Source: CBDANW01 sp965197825 (GTDB lineage Bacteria > Acidobacteriota > Vicinamibacteria > Marinacidobacterales > DATDRI01). Taken from it: a stretch of DNA of 64,000 bases. The notes beneath the pieces were generated by a model. That model was not told the DNA's origin. It worked only from the letters and a program-made list of their open reading frames with translations, and made no database searches. Of the stretch, positions 1 through 8,015 are shown one piece after another. Both the position numbers and the translations under genes were made by a program. How positions within the stretch are numbered: position 1 is the stretch's first letter; every line of letters begins with the position of its first letter. The DNA is taken from the NCBI GenBank assembly GCA_965197825.1, contig CBDANW010000003.1:1736001-1800000 (forward strand). The letters run 5' to 3'.

Positions 1-955
1 CCAACAGGCGAGCCTCGACCCCGAAGATTTTCTCCGCAGCCGGGTTCACGAGCACGACATCGCCACTCTCGTCCAAGCTGACGAGACCCGTGTTCATGCT
101 CCGGATGATATCCGTTGCCAATGCCTGGCTCTCATCGGCACGCACCTTCTCCAGTCGATGCATCTCTCCGAGCTGCTTTTCCTTTTCCTTCAGCTTCGCC
201 ACGACGTCCTGGAAGGTCGCGAGAAGAAACTGCCCCTCGTCCTGAGAGCCCGCACTGGGTGCGAGCTCCCCCGCAATCGAACGAGCCTCGGCGACCAACC
301 GGCGGTGTGGTGCGAGCAGACTGTTCAGGAACAGAACCAGGGTCAGCAGCACCAAAGTCATGGCCGACACCTGGTAGACGAGTGTCGAGCGAAAGCTCCG
401 GTTGGCCTCTGCCAGGGGTGAAGCCGGCAACTGGACCCGAAGCACCCAGGCGTCGCTCCCGTCGGAACGTTCAAGGGTCAGGTAACCAAAAGCAGAGGCT
501 CTTTCCGGTTCGTAGGCGGGAAAGACTGCCGTCATCGCCCACCCTTGTTCGATGAGCTCCCGGCGCCCATGACGATCCAACTGATCGAACGCCCGAGACA
601 TGGACAACACGCAGTCGGAGGAACCAGCCAATACCTGGCCGTTCCAGTCCAGTAGGCAAGCCGAGGCCAACGAATTATCTTGCTCCCAGGCCTCGAGAAG
701 CCTCGTGACCGGTGCGAGGCTCCGGGCCGCGTTAGGGGCATCCATGGACGTCACCGGTCCTTCCGGCAGCGCCGGCCACAGGCGAGAAGCCAAGAGCTCC
801 GCCGTCCCGCGGGCTCCCGTCCGAAAAGAGTCCTCGAGAAGTTTGCGCGACGTGTAGGAGAAGTAAAGGCTCTGGCTGTTTACGACCACGAGAACGAGGA
901 TGAGGAATGCCAGGAACAGCCGGAATCGATTCTCATGAGAGACGATATCGGCCAT
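1..955 (-). CDS. PAS-domain sensor histidine kinase, N-terminal part (PilS-like), runs off the window
   Basis: An open frame starts at the ATG at 955 and continues past base 1 (318 codons visible, no stop). Residues about 11-30 form a first membrane helix, a roughly 160-residue extracytoplasmic region follows, and a second helix lies at about 191-212. A charged coiled coil (about 250-280) leads into a PAS fold whose start reads MNTGLVSLDESGDVVLVNPA. The kinase core would lie outside the window. It is the last visible gene of the pilus operon, 12 bases after the prepilin peptidase gene. Together with the sigma-54-type promoter in front of pilA, this suggests it is the PilS partner of an NtrC-type PilR regulator; that role is inferred from position. 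Confidence 0.8.
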   Translation of the reverse strand, partial: MADIVSHENRFRLFLAFLILVLVVVNSQSLYFSYTSRKLLEDSFRTGARGTAELLASRLWPALPEGPVTSMDAPNAARSLAPVTRLLEAWEQDNSLASACLLDWNGQVLAGSSDCVLSMSRAFDQLDRHGRRELIEQGWAMTAVFPAYEPERASAFGYLTLERSDGSDAWVLRVQLPASPLAEANRSFRSTLVYQVSAMTLVLLTLVLFLNSLLAPHRRLVAEARSIAGELAPSAGSQDEGQFLLATFQDVVAKLKEKEKQLGEMHRLEKVRADESQALATDIIRSMNTGLVSLDESGDVVLVNPAAEKIFGVEARLL

Positions 956-967
956 GTTAAGTTTGCG

Positions 968-1801
968 CTAAAAGAGATTGAAGTACCAATCGATCAGCGG
1001 GGACCCAACGAACAGCGTCGCGGTGGCCGCCATTCCCAAGAACGTCCCGAACGGAAGGGCCGTCTTGAGGCTCTTGCCCCGGGTTGCCATGAGCGCCAGA
1101 CCGACCAGCGATCCCAGGAACGAGCCCACCAGCAGTGTTAGGAGCACTCCCTTCCAACCTAGGAACGCGCCCACCATCGCCATCATCTTGACGTCCCCCA
1201 TCCCCAACCCCTCTACCTTACGTAACCGGTAATAGACCTCTGCCACGCCGAAGAGGAGACCCGCCCCTAAAACGGCTCCGATCAGAGCTTCGGTCGGCGT
1301 GATAGGGTCTCGGACAAACGCTAAGAGTAGCCCGAGGATCGCGCCAGGAATGGTGATGACGTTGGGGAGAATCCGGTGGTCGTAGTCGATGAACACCAGC
1401 GCCACCATAGCCGCCACGAAGGCGAACTGGACGCCGTACTCGATGGAGAACCCGTGGAGATGGTAGGCAACCAGCGAGCCGGCTGCGACCAGGAACTCCA
1501 CCAGCGGATAACGGATGGAGATCGGCGTACTGCAATGTCGGCAGCGCCCCCACAGCAAGAGGTAGCTCAAAACCGGAATGTTGTCATATGGGGCCACCGG
1601 CTTCTGACAAGATGGACAAGCCGAGGGTGGAAACACAACCGAACGACTCAACGGAAGTCGGTAGATGAGGACGTTGACGAAGCTACCCCAGATCAAACCG
1701 AAGACCGCCGCAAGAGCTGGTCTCAACCAAGCAAGCTCCTCGAATGCCGAGATGTGCGACGGGATGTCCATAAAAAAAGCTGCGGCTGGTCTCGGGAACA
1801 C
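968..1801 (-). CDS. pilD: Type IV prepilin peptidase / N-methyltransferase
   Basis: Inner-membrane aspartic protease that cleaves the leader of type IV prepilins and methylates the new N-terminus. The 277 residues match the family length. Visible features are the cytoplasmic zinc-binding CPSC (about 62-65) and CRHC (about 87-90) pairs, the first catalytic motif FIDYDHRILPN (about 138-148), the second motif GMGDVKMM, and about seven hydrophobic helices. The GTG at 1801 is the longest start; the in-frame ATG at 1771 (MDIPSHISAF) is an alternative and neither has a strong ribosome site. It lies 17 bases behind the TPR gene and 12 bases before the sensor kinase, in one pilus operon. Its likely substrate is the pilin at 5266-5817. 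Confidence 0.93.
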   Translation of the reverse strand: MFPRPAAAFFMDIPSHISAFEELAWLRPALAAVFGLIWGSFVNVLIYRLPLSRSVVFPPSACPSCQKPVAPYDNIPVLSYLLLWGRCRHCSTPISIRYPLVEFLVAAGSLVAYHLHGFSIEYGVQFAFVAAMVALVFIDYDHRILPNVITIPGAILGLLLAFVRDPITPTEALIGAVLGAGLLFGVAEVYYRLRKVEGLGMGDVKMMAMVGAFLGWKGVLLTLLVGSFLGSLVGLALMATRGKSLKTALPFGTFLGMAATATLFVGSPLIDWYFNLF

Positions 1802-1818
1802 CCTCAGTATCGTACCGA

Positions 1819-2733
1819 CTAGCGGGTGGGCAGGGCCGCGAGGGAAGACTCTTGCGATACCTCTGCCCGCTCGTCACTCGGATTCAATTCGTAGGGTACT
1901 CCGACAGGATCCGTCGGCATCCCTCGCAAGTAACCCGCCGCAATCATTTCCTGCCAGCCGCTTGGGAAATGACCCATGTCTTGCTTGAATCGCAGGGCCA
2001 CCTTGGTCAGTGAATCCGCTTGGTCCAGAGCGTCGAGCTGCTGGATGTGTATCAAAGCATTGTAACGCATTTGATCGTTTTCGGCCATCTCATGCAGAAT
2101 CTTCCATAGCTCACGCGCCGTTTCACGCTCCCCTCCGCGCGCTAACGTGCGCCCGGCGGTCGCGACCATCCAATAAGGCGCGTCAGGAAGCTTGCTCCCT
2201 TCCAGGAAGATCTCTGCCGCCTTCTCGTAATCCGCTAGAAACCAGAAGTAGATGAAACCCTTGTCCAGGTGGAAGCGCCAGTGATCGGGATTGTTTCGAA
2301 TCCCCTTGTCAATTAGCTGCAAGGCCTTGAGCGGATCGCCAGCCCCCCTAGGCCAGCCCTCGGCGAGAAAGGTGGCGCCGTACGTGTATGCGATCCTCAA
2401 GTGCGGGTCGAGCGTGGTGGTAATGTCCAACAGCGGTTCCAGCAGCTCGAAGCGCTTATCGGTGGCATCGAGGCGCTGCCCACCGAAATACTGCACGGTT
2501 CGCAACCAGTAGAGATCGGATGCAATGCTCTCGAAACCTAGTAAGACCTTCTTGAGCGTCTCGCCGTCGTCGACATAGAGAATTTCTTCCGTGACCCGAT
2601 ACTCGCCGAAGCGTTGGTCGATGCTCCACTGGAGCAGGGCCACCGCTGCGAGGAGCTGGGCCAGAACGACGATTAACAGGATCCCTTTCGAGAGCGCCGA
2701 ACGATTGGATGCAGCCTCCACGCTCTCCCTCAC
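1819..2733 (-). CDS. TPR-type membrane-anchored protein of the pilus operon
   Basis: A 304-residue protein with one N-terminal membrane helix (about 17-36, ILLIVVLAQLLAAVALL), then helical repeats resembling degenerate TPRs (the stretches around ALQLIDKGIRNNPDHWRFHL and DYEKAAEIFLEGSKLPDAPY). It probably sits in the inner membrane with the repeat domain outside. The start is the GTG at 2733, whose first bases overlap the stop of the 39-codon ORF upstream (GTGA), a sign of translational coupling. In Myxococcus the pilA-pilD interval carries pilG, pilH and pilI; this gene may fill the place of the pilus accessory protein PilG, but no similarity could be tested here, so the function is unassigned beyond a pilus-linked scaffold. 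Confidence 0.75.
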   Translation of the reverse strand: MRESVEAASNRSALSKGILLIVVLAQLLAAVALLQWSIDQRFGEYRVTEEILYVDDGETLKKVLLGFESIASDLYWLRTVQYFGGQRLDATDKRFELLEPLLDITTTLDPHLRIAYTYGATFLAEGWPRGAGDPLKALQLIDKGIRNNPDHWRFHLDKGFIYFWFLADYEKAAEIFLEGSKLPDAPYWMVATAGRTLARGGERETARELWKILHEMAENDQMRYNALIHIQQLDALDQADSLTKVALRFKQDMGHFPSGWQEMIAAGYLRGMPTDPVGVPYELNPSDERAEVSQESSLAALPTR

Positions 2734-2849
2734 CGGCTGACGCCCTCTCTCTTTACGCGTGCCATGGACTCCTTGACGGCTTGAGCGGTGAGCTCGCCAT
2801 GCCCTCCGTCATCAACAGTCCGAGCACGATGGCTGGCTGGATTTCCCAC
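2730..2849 (-). CDS. Small 39-residue ORF between ABC permease and TPR gene
   Basis: Reading the minus strand, a GTG at 2849 is preceded seven bases upstream by a perfect GAGGAGG ribosome site (2857-2863) that overlaps the permease stop codon. The frame encodes 39 residues (begins MGNPASHRAR, ends ARVKREGVSR) and stops at TGA 2730-2732, overlapping the GTG start of the TPR gene. The peptide is hydrophilic and basic with no membrane helix or signal. Tight ribosome-site spacing and coupling on both sides argue that it is translated. It could be a small accessory protein or only a coupling leader that delivers ribosomes to the TPR gene. No family recognised. Confidence 0.5.
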   Translation of the reverse strand: MGNPASHRARTVDDGGHGELTAQAVKESMARVKREGVSR

Positions 2850-2862
2850 CTCCCAGCCTCCT

Positions 2863-3630
2863 CTATTTCAGGTTGCGGCGACTGAACACAACTGCCGCAA
2901 GGACCAGCAATATGGAGATGTAAAGTACAGCATACGCGGTGGAATAGCCTAGGAGTGAAAACGGCACCGGATCCCCGGCCACGACTCGGGACTTCACGTC
3001 GAAATTCCTGAGGTTCGGTACCAGATAGTAGAGCACCTGCGTTAGCTGAGGGACGAAGCTCGACTCCACGACGGTATCGAGGTGCTTGAGGTCAGTCGAA
3101 AAATGGCCCACCACGTACAGAAACGCCGTCAAGACCCCACTCAGTACTGCCGAGGTGAACGTGCTGAAGAGAAGCGCTAGGGCGGTAAGAATGGCCAGCT
3201 CGAGATAGATGAGGTAGATGGCTTTTAGAAGGGTCGGCTCGAAACTGCTGGTCATGGCGAACAACAAGGCATAAAAGCCAGCCGTCATGATCGCCACGTT
3301 AACCCCTAGCGTAAGACAAAGTCCGAAGTACTTCCCAAGAACGAAATGAACCCGAGAAAGTGGCTTCGGCAATAGGGAGTATACGGTGCGCTTGTCTATC
3401 TCTTTGGATACCAGCCCGATTCCGATAAAGATTGCGATCACCGAGCCGAACACCGCAATCGACGCGAGCCCCAGGTCCTTGATGATCTTTACTTCCTGAT
3501 AGATCGAGATTTGGCTCAAGATGTATGAGCTCCCGATCATGATGAGAGCAAAGAGAACCAGGTTGTAGAGAACCTTGTCACGTACTGTTTCTCGATACGT
3601 GTTCATGGCAACGTAGGCGATCCGGCTCAT
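2863..3630 (-). CDS. ABC-2 type transporter permease (PilI-like)
   Basis: A 255-residue integral membrane protein with about six hydrophobic helices, starting MSRIAYVAMNTYRETVRDKV, a hallmark N-terminus of ABC-2 permeases of the NosY/GldF kind. The motif IDKRTVYSLLPKPLSR between helices is typical of the cytoplasmic coupling region. Its ATG overlaps the stop of the ATPase gene by four bases (3627-3630), so the two form one transporter. Position between a pilin gene and pilD parallels pilH-pilI of Myxococcus xanthus, where this ABC pair is required for pilus biogenesis. The exported substrate is unknown. The assignment to ABC-2 is firm; the PilI equivalence is inferred from gene order. Confidence 0.85.
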   Translation of the reverse strand: MSRIAYVAMNTYRETVRDKVLYNLVLFALIMIGSSYILSQISIYQEVKIIKDLGLASIAVFGSVIAIFIGIGLVSKEIDKRTVYSLLPKPLSRVHFVLGKYFGLCLTLGVNVAIMTAGFYALLFAMTSSFEPTLLKAIYLIYLELAILTALALLFSTFTSAVLSGVLTAFLYVVGHFSTDLKHLDTVVESSFVPQLTQVLYYLVPNLRNFDVKSRVVAGDPVPFSLLGYSTAYAVLYISILLVLAAVVFSRRNLK

Positions 3631-4565
3631 GGATTCTCAACTCCTTGTCCCGCTACCTCTCGGACAAAGTACTCTTCCAGGGTCTGCTTCACGGGATGTA
3701 CCGAAACGACGCTCGCGCCATTCTTCTGAACCAAGCCAAGGACGCTTTGTAGAGCCTTCTCGTTCTCGAGCTCCAGTTTGATCTCCTCTCCCAAACGATG
3801 CAGGGTCTTGCCGATTCCGGCAAGACCTTGCTCGAGGGCGTCAGAAACATTCCCCAGCACGACTTCAATCGTCAGGGAGAGATCGAGAATGTCCGAAAGC
3901 TTTCCCTCCTTGACTTTCTTCCCCTGGTTGAGAATGGCTACGCGGTGACAGAGGGCTTCTACGTCGGGCAAAATATGGGAGCAAAAGAGCACCGTGCATC
4001 CTTCGTCGTGGAGGTCTCGAATGAGCGCGGTCATGTCTCGCCGGCCCATGGGGTCGAGTCCAGACATCGGCTCGTCCAGAAAAGCGACCCGGGGTCGATT
4101 GAGAATGGCCTGTGCGACTCCCAAGCGTTGCGTCATCCCTTTGGAATACTTCCGAAGCTGAACGTCCCCAGCCGCTACCAAGTCCACCCGTCGCAGCAAC
4201 TCTTCTATCCGTTGCCTCCGATCATCCCGCGCCATACCGAAGAGCTGTCCGAAATAGTCCAGGAGCTCCCGACCCGTCAAGTAGTCGTAGAAATAGGGCT
4301 GTTCGGGGAGAAAGCCGATCTCGGCCTTCACCCGGAGGTCACCGACCGGCTTGCCCAGAATCTTGGCACTGCCTTCGGTCGGGAAGATTAGGCCCATGAG
4401 GAGCTTGAGCGTCGTCGTCTTCCCTGCTCCATTGGGCCCGATCAGTCCGAAAATCTCACCCTCATCGATGGTGAGTGTGAGGTGATCGAGGGCCCGCTTG
4501 GCTTTCAGCGAGAACGAGCCCGCCGGGTAGTCTTTCGTCAATCCATCGATTTCCACGTGGGGCAT
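3627..4565 (-). CDS. ABC transporter ATP-binding protein (PilH-like)
   Basis: A 312-residue ATPase subunit. Visible are Walker A GPNGAGKTT, the Q-loop region, signature YSKGMTQRLGVAQA (a variant of LSGGQ common in ABC-2 exporters), Walker B VAFLDEPMSGLDP and the switch histidine in CSHILPDVEALC; a C-terminal domain of about 80 residues follows. The frame is open up to 4631, but the ATG at 4565 (MPHVEIDGLTKDY) is preferred because GAGGT precedes it at seven bases and the family begins here. It is first of the six-gene minus-strand operon leading to pilD. With the overlapping permease it forms the transporter that resembles PilH/PilI of the Myxococcus pil cluster. Confidence 0.88.
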   Translation of the reverse strand: MPHVEIDGLTKDYPAGSFSLKAKRALDHLTLTIDEGEIFGLIGPNGAGKTTTLKLLMGLIFPTEGSAKILGKPVGDLRVKAEIGFLPEQPYFYDYLTGRELLDYFGQLFGMARDDRRQRIEELLRRVDLVAAGDVQLRKYSKGMTQRLGVAQAILNRPRVAFLDEPMSGLDPMGRRDMTALIRDLHDEGCTVLFCSHILPDVEALCHRVAILNQGKKVKEGKLSDILDLSLTIEVVLGNVSDALEQGLAGIGKTLHRLGEEIKLELENEKALQSVLGLVQKNGASVVSVHPVKQTLEEYFVREVAGQGVENP

Positions 4566-4658
4566 GGACGCTACCTCGAACGTATGGTTAAGGTGTGCGG
4601 CACGGCGCGCTCTCGGAGAGGGCGTGGGCAAGACAACAGCCGCTATTTCGTTGGGACG

Positions 4659-5195
4659 TCACGCGTTTATCGTGACCTCTATTGGAGAGAGAGTGCCCCA
4701 GACGGGATCGGACAACCAAGGGCGACCTGCTTGATCGAAGTATATCGTACCCGCTGAAGTCCCCGAGTAGGCCCGAACGCCGCTCAGTCCAGCGCTGGCT
4801 GGAACCGAGGCGTAGCAAAAGTCAGTAAGCGAATTGAGGTCGCAAAGGGGCTCCGGGCTGGAAACGGGCATCGTGAGATAATCGCGCCGGTAGCCGCCCT
4901 TTAGGTACGGAGTGGCTCGGCCCAGATCCCGGCCCAAAAAGGGCGGCGCGGTCGACGGATAGCCCGGGATACCGAGCCTCGGGTCATGCACTGCAGAGTA
5001 CCGGGGTATAAGCCACAATTATTTGCGGCGTAGGTAAAGGTGGCGGATAAGAGGGTCCGAGTATCTCCGATCACCTGGGCTTCGTTCGCGGAGACTCTCG
5101 CGCGAAGCAAGCTAGGAACCGCAATGGCCGCAATAATCCCAATGATGGCGACGACAATCAGCAAACTCGATGAGAGTAAACCCCTTCTTGCCCAC
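4659..5195 (-). pseudogene. Decayed second type IV pilin gene (two frameshifts)
   Basis: Three frame pieces together match the intact pilin next door. The leader GKKGFTLIEF is in one frame; an extra T in GAGTTTGCTG near 5170 shifts it into the frame LLIVVAIIGIIAAIAVPSLL; a second shift near 5000 moves to a frame with GIPGYPSTAPPFLGRDLG and DFCYASVPASAGLSGVRAYS. The order of blocks is the same as in pilA, so this is a tandem duplicate. The first lesion falls inside the prepilin cleavage/anchor motif and would abolish the product. No ribosome site is convincing. Homopolymer sequencing error is possible for the TTT lesion but two independent shifts in about 540 bases favour real decay. Confidence 0.75.
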
Positions 5196-5223
5196 GTGAC
5201 CACCGCTCGCAACGAAAAAGTTG

Positions 5224-5255
5224 AGGAAAGGGTGGTCCCGAGACCACCCTTTCCT
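5224..5255 (-). terminator. Rho-independent terminator of pilA
   Basis: A perfect 14-base inverted repeat (arm AGGAAAGGGTGGTC) with a four-base loop lies just after the pilA stop. On the minus strand it is followed a few bases later by CTCAACTTTTTC, a T-rich tail. It separates pilA transcription from the decayed pilin and the ABC operon. Confidence 0.85.
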
Positions 5256-5265
5256 TCTCACGCTC

Positions 5266-5817
5266 TTACTGGAGGAACAGGACCGAAGAACTCGAAACCG
5301 GACAGGTGATCACATCCACCGTACCATCTTGAACCATGTAGATGGCTCCTGACGCGGATCCGGCGAAGCCTCGCACACCCGTGAGCGCACTAAGCGGAAC
5401 CGAATGGTAACAGTAGTCGTTTACGCTGCTAACATCGCAACGGGTCGTGTCCACGGACGAAGGCGCGGACGTGTCTTCCCACGACCGCTCATACCCGGAT
5501 TTCGGGTACGGCGTGGTCTGCCCGAGGTCACCACCCAGGAACTCCGGGGCGTTGGTCGGATAACCGGGAATCCCGATAACCCCGCCGCAATTCCCACCGT
5601 TCCGACACAGGTTCTCCAGAGGCGCGAAGAACCCGCAGTTCGCCGAAGCGTAAGTCATTTCCGCCGAGATGACCGATCGCGTGTCCCCGATGGCCTGCGC
5701 TTCATTCGCGGAGACGCGAGCGCGAAGCAAGCTGGGGATGGCGATGGCGGCGATAATGCCGATAATCGCCACGACGATCAGAAGCTCGATCAGCGTGAAC
5801 CCTTTTTGTCTACTCAT
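5266..5817 (-). CDS. pilA: Type IV major pilin
   Basis: A 183-residue prepilin with a very short leader, MSRQKG, then the mature N-terminus FTLIELLIVVAIIGIIAAIA with Glu5, the hallmark of type IVa pilins. The remaining domain carries a loop with paired cysteines (SANCGFFAPLENLC, then CGG) and a C-terminal disulphide candidate (CDVSSVNDYC). The start at 5817 is chosen because AAGGAG stands six bases upstream and the leader has the expected length; the frame stays open further upstream but without a start signal. It has its own sigma-54-type promoter (5953-5969) and terminator (5224-5255), so it is probably monocistronic and strongly expressed. Processing is by the PilD encoded at 968-1801. Confidence 0.95.
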   Translation of the reverse strand: MSRQKGFTLIELLIVVAIIGIIAAIAIPSLLRARVSANEAQAIGDTRSVISAEMTYASANCGFFAPLENLCRNGGNCGGVIGIPGYPTNAPEFLGGDLGQTTPYPKSGYERSWEDTSAPSSVDTTRCDVSSVNDYCYHSVPLSALTGVRGFAGSASGAIYMVQDGTVDVITCPVSSSSVLFLQ

Positions 5818-5952
5818 TGTGTTGCTCCTTTTCCCTCTTACCCCTCCCAGGGGGTCGACTGTGTTTGTGCCCTGCCCTAACGTGCGACTTCTGGCCTTGC
5901 GGCTCGGTTGCCATCGACTTACCTGGGGCGAGGCAAGTTCGATACGGTCTAT

Positions 5953-5969
5953 AGCAACCCGTATGCCAG
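5953..5969 (-). promoter_or_regulatory. Sigma-54 (-24/-12) promoter of pilA
   Basis: The minus strand reads CTGGCATACGGGTTGCT, matching the RpoN consensus YTGGCACGRNNNTTGCW at the key GG and GC pairs with exact ten-base spacing. Transcription would start near 5941, leaving a leader of about 125 bases before the pilA ATG. pilA genes are commonly RpoN/PilR-dependent, and a PilS-like kinase gene lies at the end of the neighbouring operon. Confidence 0.75.
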
Positions 5970-6134
5970 ACGTCCGGGAGGCGAAAGAGCCCCGCAAACT
6001 CTATAAATCGTTTGTTATTAATGAGATGACCAGGATTTGCCCTTGGCAGCAGAAACGGGGTCACTAGGAAGTTACCGAACTTGCCACTTTTTGTCAATGT
6101 GCGGATCACAAATTTTTTGATTTATGATTTTAGG
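5970..6134. other. AT-rich spacer between pilA promoter and IS1595-type element
   Basis: This stretch holds no convincing gene. It is AT-rich compared with its surroundings and probably contains the upstream activator site of pilA and the left end of the insertion sequence. No clear terminal inverted repeat was found by eye. Confidence 0.5.
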
Positions 6135-6163
6135 TTGACAAAGACCATAAAACAGTGTACCAT
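6135..6163 (+). promoter_or_regulatory. Sigma-70-like promoter of the IS1595-type transposase
   Basis: TTGACA at 6135-6140 is followed after 17 bases by TACCAT at 6158-6163. With this spacing transcription would begin near the ATG at 6170, implying a leaderless or nearly leaderless message, which is consistent with the absence of a ribosome site. Confidence 0.4.
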
Positions 6164-6169
6164 GTGGCC

Positions 6170-7142
6170 ATGATGAAGAGACACAAGGCACCGTGCAAAT
6201 CCCACCGCGAAGGTATCACGCTCATCCAATTGTACGACATGTTTCCCGACGAAGATGCCGCCCGTCAGTGGTTCGAGCAAAGACTGTGGAACGGCCAGCG
6301 GTGCTGCGGCCACTGCGGTAGCCTCAGAACCAGCAAAGCTTCTCACGCCAAGATGCCGTACTGGTGCACGGATTGCCGCTCATACTTCAGCGTCCGAACC
6401 GGAACGGCTCTTGAGTGCTCCCGACTGCCGCTTCGCAAGTGGGCGCTCGCCATCTACCTCGAAGTCACGAGTCTGAAGAGCGTTTCGTCGATGAAGCTCC
6501 ACCGAGACATCGGCGTCTCCCAGCGTGCGGCTTGGTTTATGCTGCACCGCATTCGTGAAGCGTGGAAGCCCACTGCAAATTCATTCTCTGGCCCCGTCGA
6601 GGTAGACGAAACCTACTTCCGGCGGCAAGGCTCGCAACATGCACGCGCACAAGCGCGAGCAGGTCATCAAGGGTCGTGGCACCGTCGGCAAGACGGCCGT
6701 CGTGGGTGCGAAGGACCGCCGGACGAATCGCGTTACCGCCGCCGTTATCGACAACACAGACCAGCAGACGCTCCAAGGATTCGTGGCCGAACACGTCGTG
6801 GACGGCGCAAAGGTCTACACCGACGACCACCGAGGTTACGACGGCCTGCCAAACCACGAGACGGTCCGACACTCCGTTGCCGAGTACGTCAACGGCATGG
6901 CTCATACGAACGGGATTGAAAGCTTCTGGGCTACGCTCAAGAGAGCGCACAAGGGAGTTTTTCACAAAATGAGCCCGAAGCACCTACAACGCTACGTCGA
7001 TGAGTTCGCCGGCAAGCACAACGTCAGGGACGAGGACACTATCGCTCAGATGGTCGTCGTGGCGGCGGGGCTGGTTGGGAAGCGGTTGATGTATCGGGAT
7101 CTGGTTGCGGACAACGGGCTTTCCTCAGACGCACGTTCCTAG
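6170..7142 (+). pseudogene. IS1595-family transposase (ISXO2-like), one frameshift
   Basis: The N-terminal part has the IS1595 zinc-ribbon (CCGHCGSLRT, then YWCTDCRSYFSVRTGTALE) followed by the helical region SVSSMKLHRDIGVSQRAAWF and the first catalytic aspartate in VEVDETYF. There an extra C near 6618 shifts the frame: YFGGKARNMHAHKR would be expected and the second frame resumes with exactly this and runs to 7142. It contains the ISXO2-type DDE continuation (VYTDDHRGYDGL and GIESFWATLKRAHKGVFHK). If the single base is removed the protein is full length (about 323 residues), so it is either recently inactivated or a sequencing error. It ends about 90 bases from a methyltransferase gene that is cut short. 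Confidence 0.8.
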
Positions 7143-7234
7143 ACCTCATCAACGCTCGGGCAACATTCTCTGGCGTCGCGTCTCCGTAGTCAGGTCGCTT
7201 CATGTTTCCTCCTTAACGGAATAGACGTCGCTGC

Positions 7235-7645
7235 CTACCTGATGGTCGGGTCGCAGTGCAGGTAGATGCTCCCCGTTGGCTTCAACACGCGTCGCATCTC
7301 AAGCAGCCGCGCAGCCATGTACGCCAGGTAGGATTTGTCGCTACTCGTCATTGCGGCAAGCAACACACGGTAGAGCGCTGGGTGCTTGGCTTCGATGAGG
7401 TCGATCCACTCCGCGTCCACATCGGAGAGTGTCCACGTGTCTTTGAACGCAGCCCCCGCCGCCTTGCTCCCAATCGGCGCCGCGTAGTTGGCCTTCGAGT
7501 TAAACGGCGGGTCGAGGTAAATCAGGTCCACCGACTCCGAATTCATGCCTCGGAGAATGGGTAGGTTGTCGCCAGTCCAGATCGTCTGGTTGGCCCAGTT
7601 GGGAACCACGCGAGGACTTTGCCACAGGTTCCGCTGTCGTGTCAA
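7235..7645 (-). pseudogene. Truncated beta-class DNA methyltransferase
   Basis: The 136 residues match the start of N4/N6 DNA methyltransferases of type III/Mod type: an N-terminal TIWTGDNLPILRGM, then catalytic motif IV YLDPPF, then KDTWTLSDVDAEW and the typical RLLEMRRVLKPTGSIYLHCD. The frame stops right after HCDPT. In beta-class enzymes the AdoMet-binding motif I (an FxGxG-type loop) comes near the C-terminus and is absent, so the product cannot be an active enzyme. The break lies beside the IS1595-type element, which probably removed the 3' part. The TTG start overlaps the stop of the upstream ORF. Confidence 0.8.
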
Positions 7646-7983
7646 TCTAAAATCATAATCCTCTCAGCAACCTCTTCGGCAAGATTTTCGGCTAGATCTA
7701 AATCTAGCCCCCTCAGTCGCTTCCCGCGTCCGGGGACCCATTTGTGGCATATGTAGTAGGACACTACCGCTTTTATACAAAATCTGGTATCTTTTTTCTT
7801 GACAGTCGGAGTTAAAGGAACGTATAAAGTCTTCACCGAACCAAGCCGCAGTGATTGATCAGTTTCGCGCTGAGGCTGGTCGTAGCGGCAAGGAAATTCG
7901 CACAACAGGATAGGCTTCTTAGGCGAGTTGGTGTCTATACTCGGACTGGCGCAGTGTCGTTTCTCCCTTTGGCGACACGGCAA
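7642..7983 (-). CDS. Hypothetical protein upstream of the broken methyltransferase
   Basis: A 113-residue frame whose stop overlaps the start of the methyltransferase. The C-terminal half (LRGLDLDLAENLAEEVAERIMILD) looks protein-like; the N-terminal half is rich in Arg and Cys and less convincing. The region is AT-richer than its surroundings, which fits an imported restriction-modification fragment. No domain recognised; a real start could be internal. Low confidence. Confidence 0.3.
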   Translation of the reverse strand: MPCRQREKRHCASPSIDTNSPKKPILLCEFPCRYDQPQRETDQSLRLGSVKTLYVPLTPTVKKKDTRFCIKAVVSYYICHKWVPGRGKRLRGLDLDLAENLAEEVAERIMILD

Positions 7984-8015
7984 GAGCCCGATTCGAGGGG
8001 TTGGAGGCAGGGGTA

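Noticed and set aside
6600..6660. Programmed frameshift in the IS1595-type transposase
   Set aside because: No slippery heptamer at the shift, and the family normally uses one frame; simple lesion is more likely.
7984..8015. Cobalamin riboswitch or NrdR box before nrdJ
   Set aside because: No GCCACTG-type B12 box and no NrdR-like palindromes in the 300 bases upstream.
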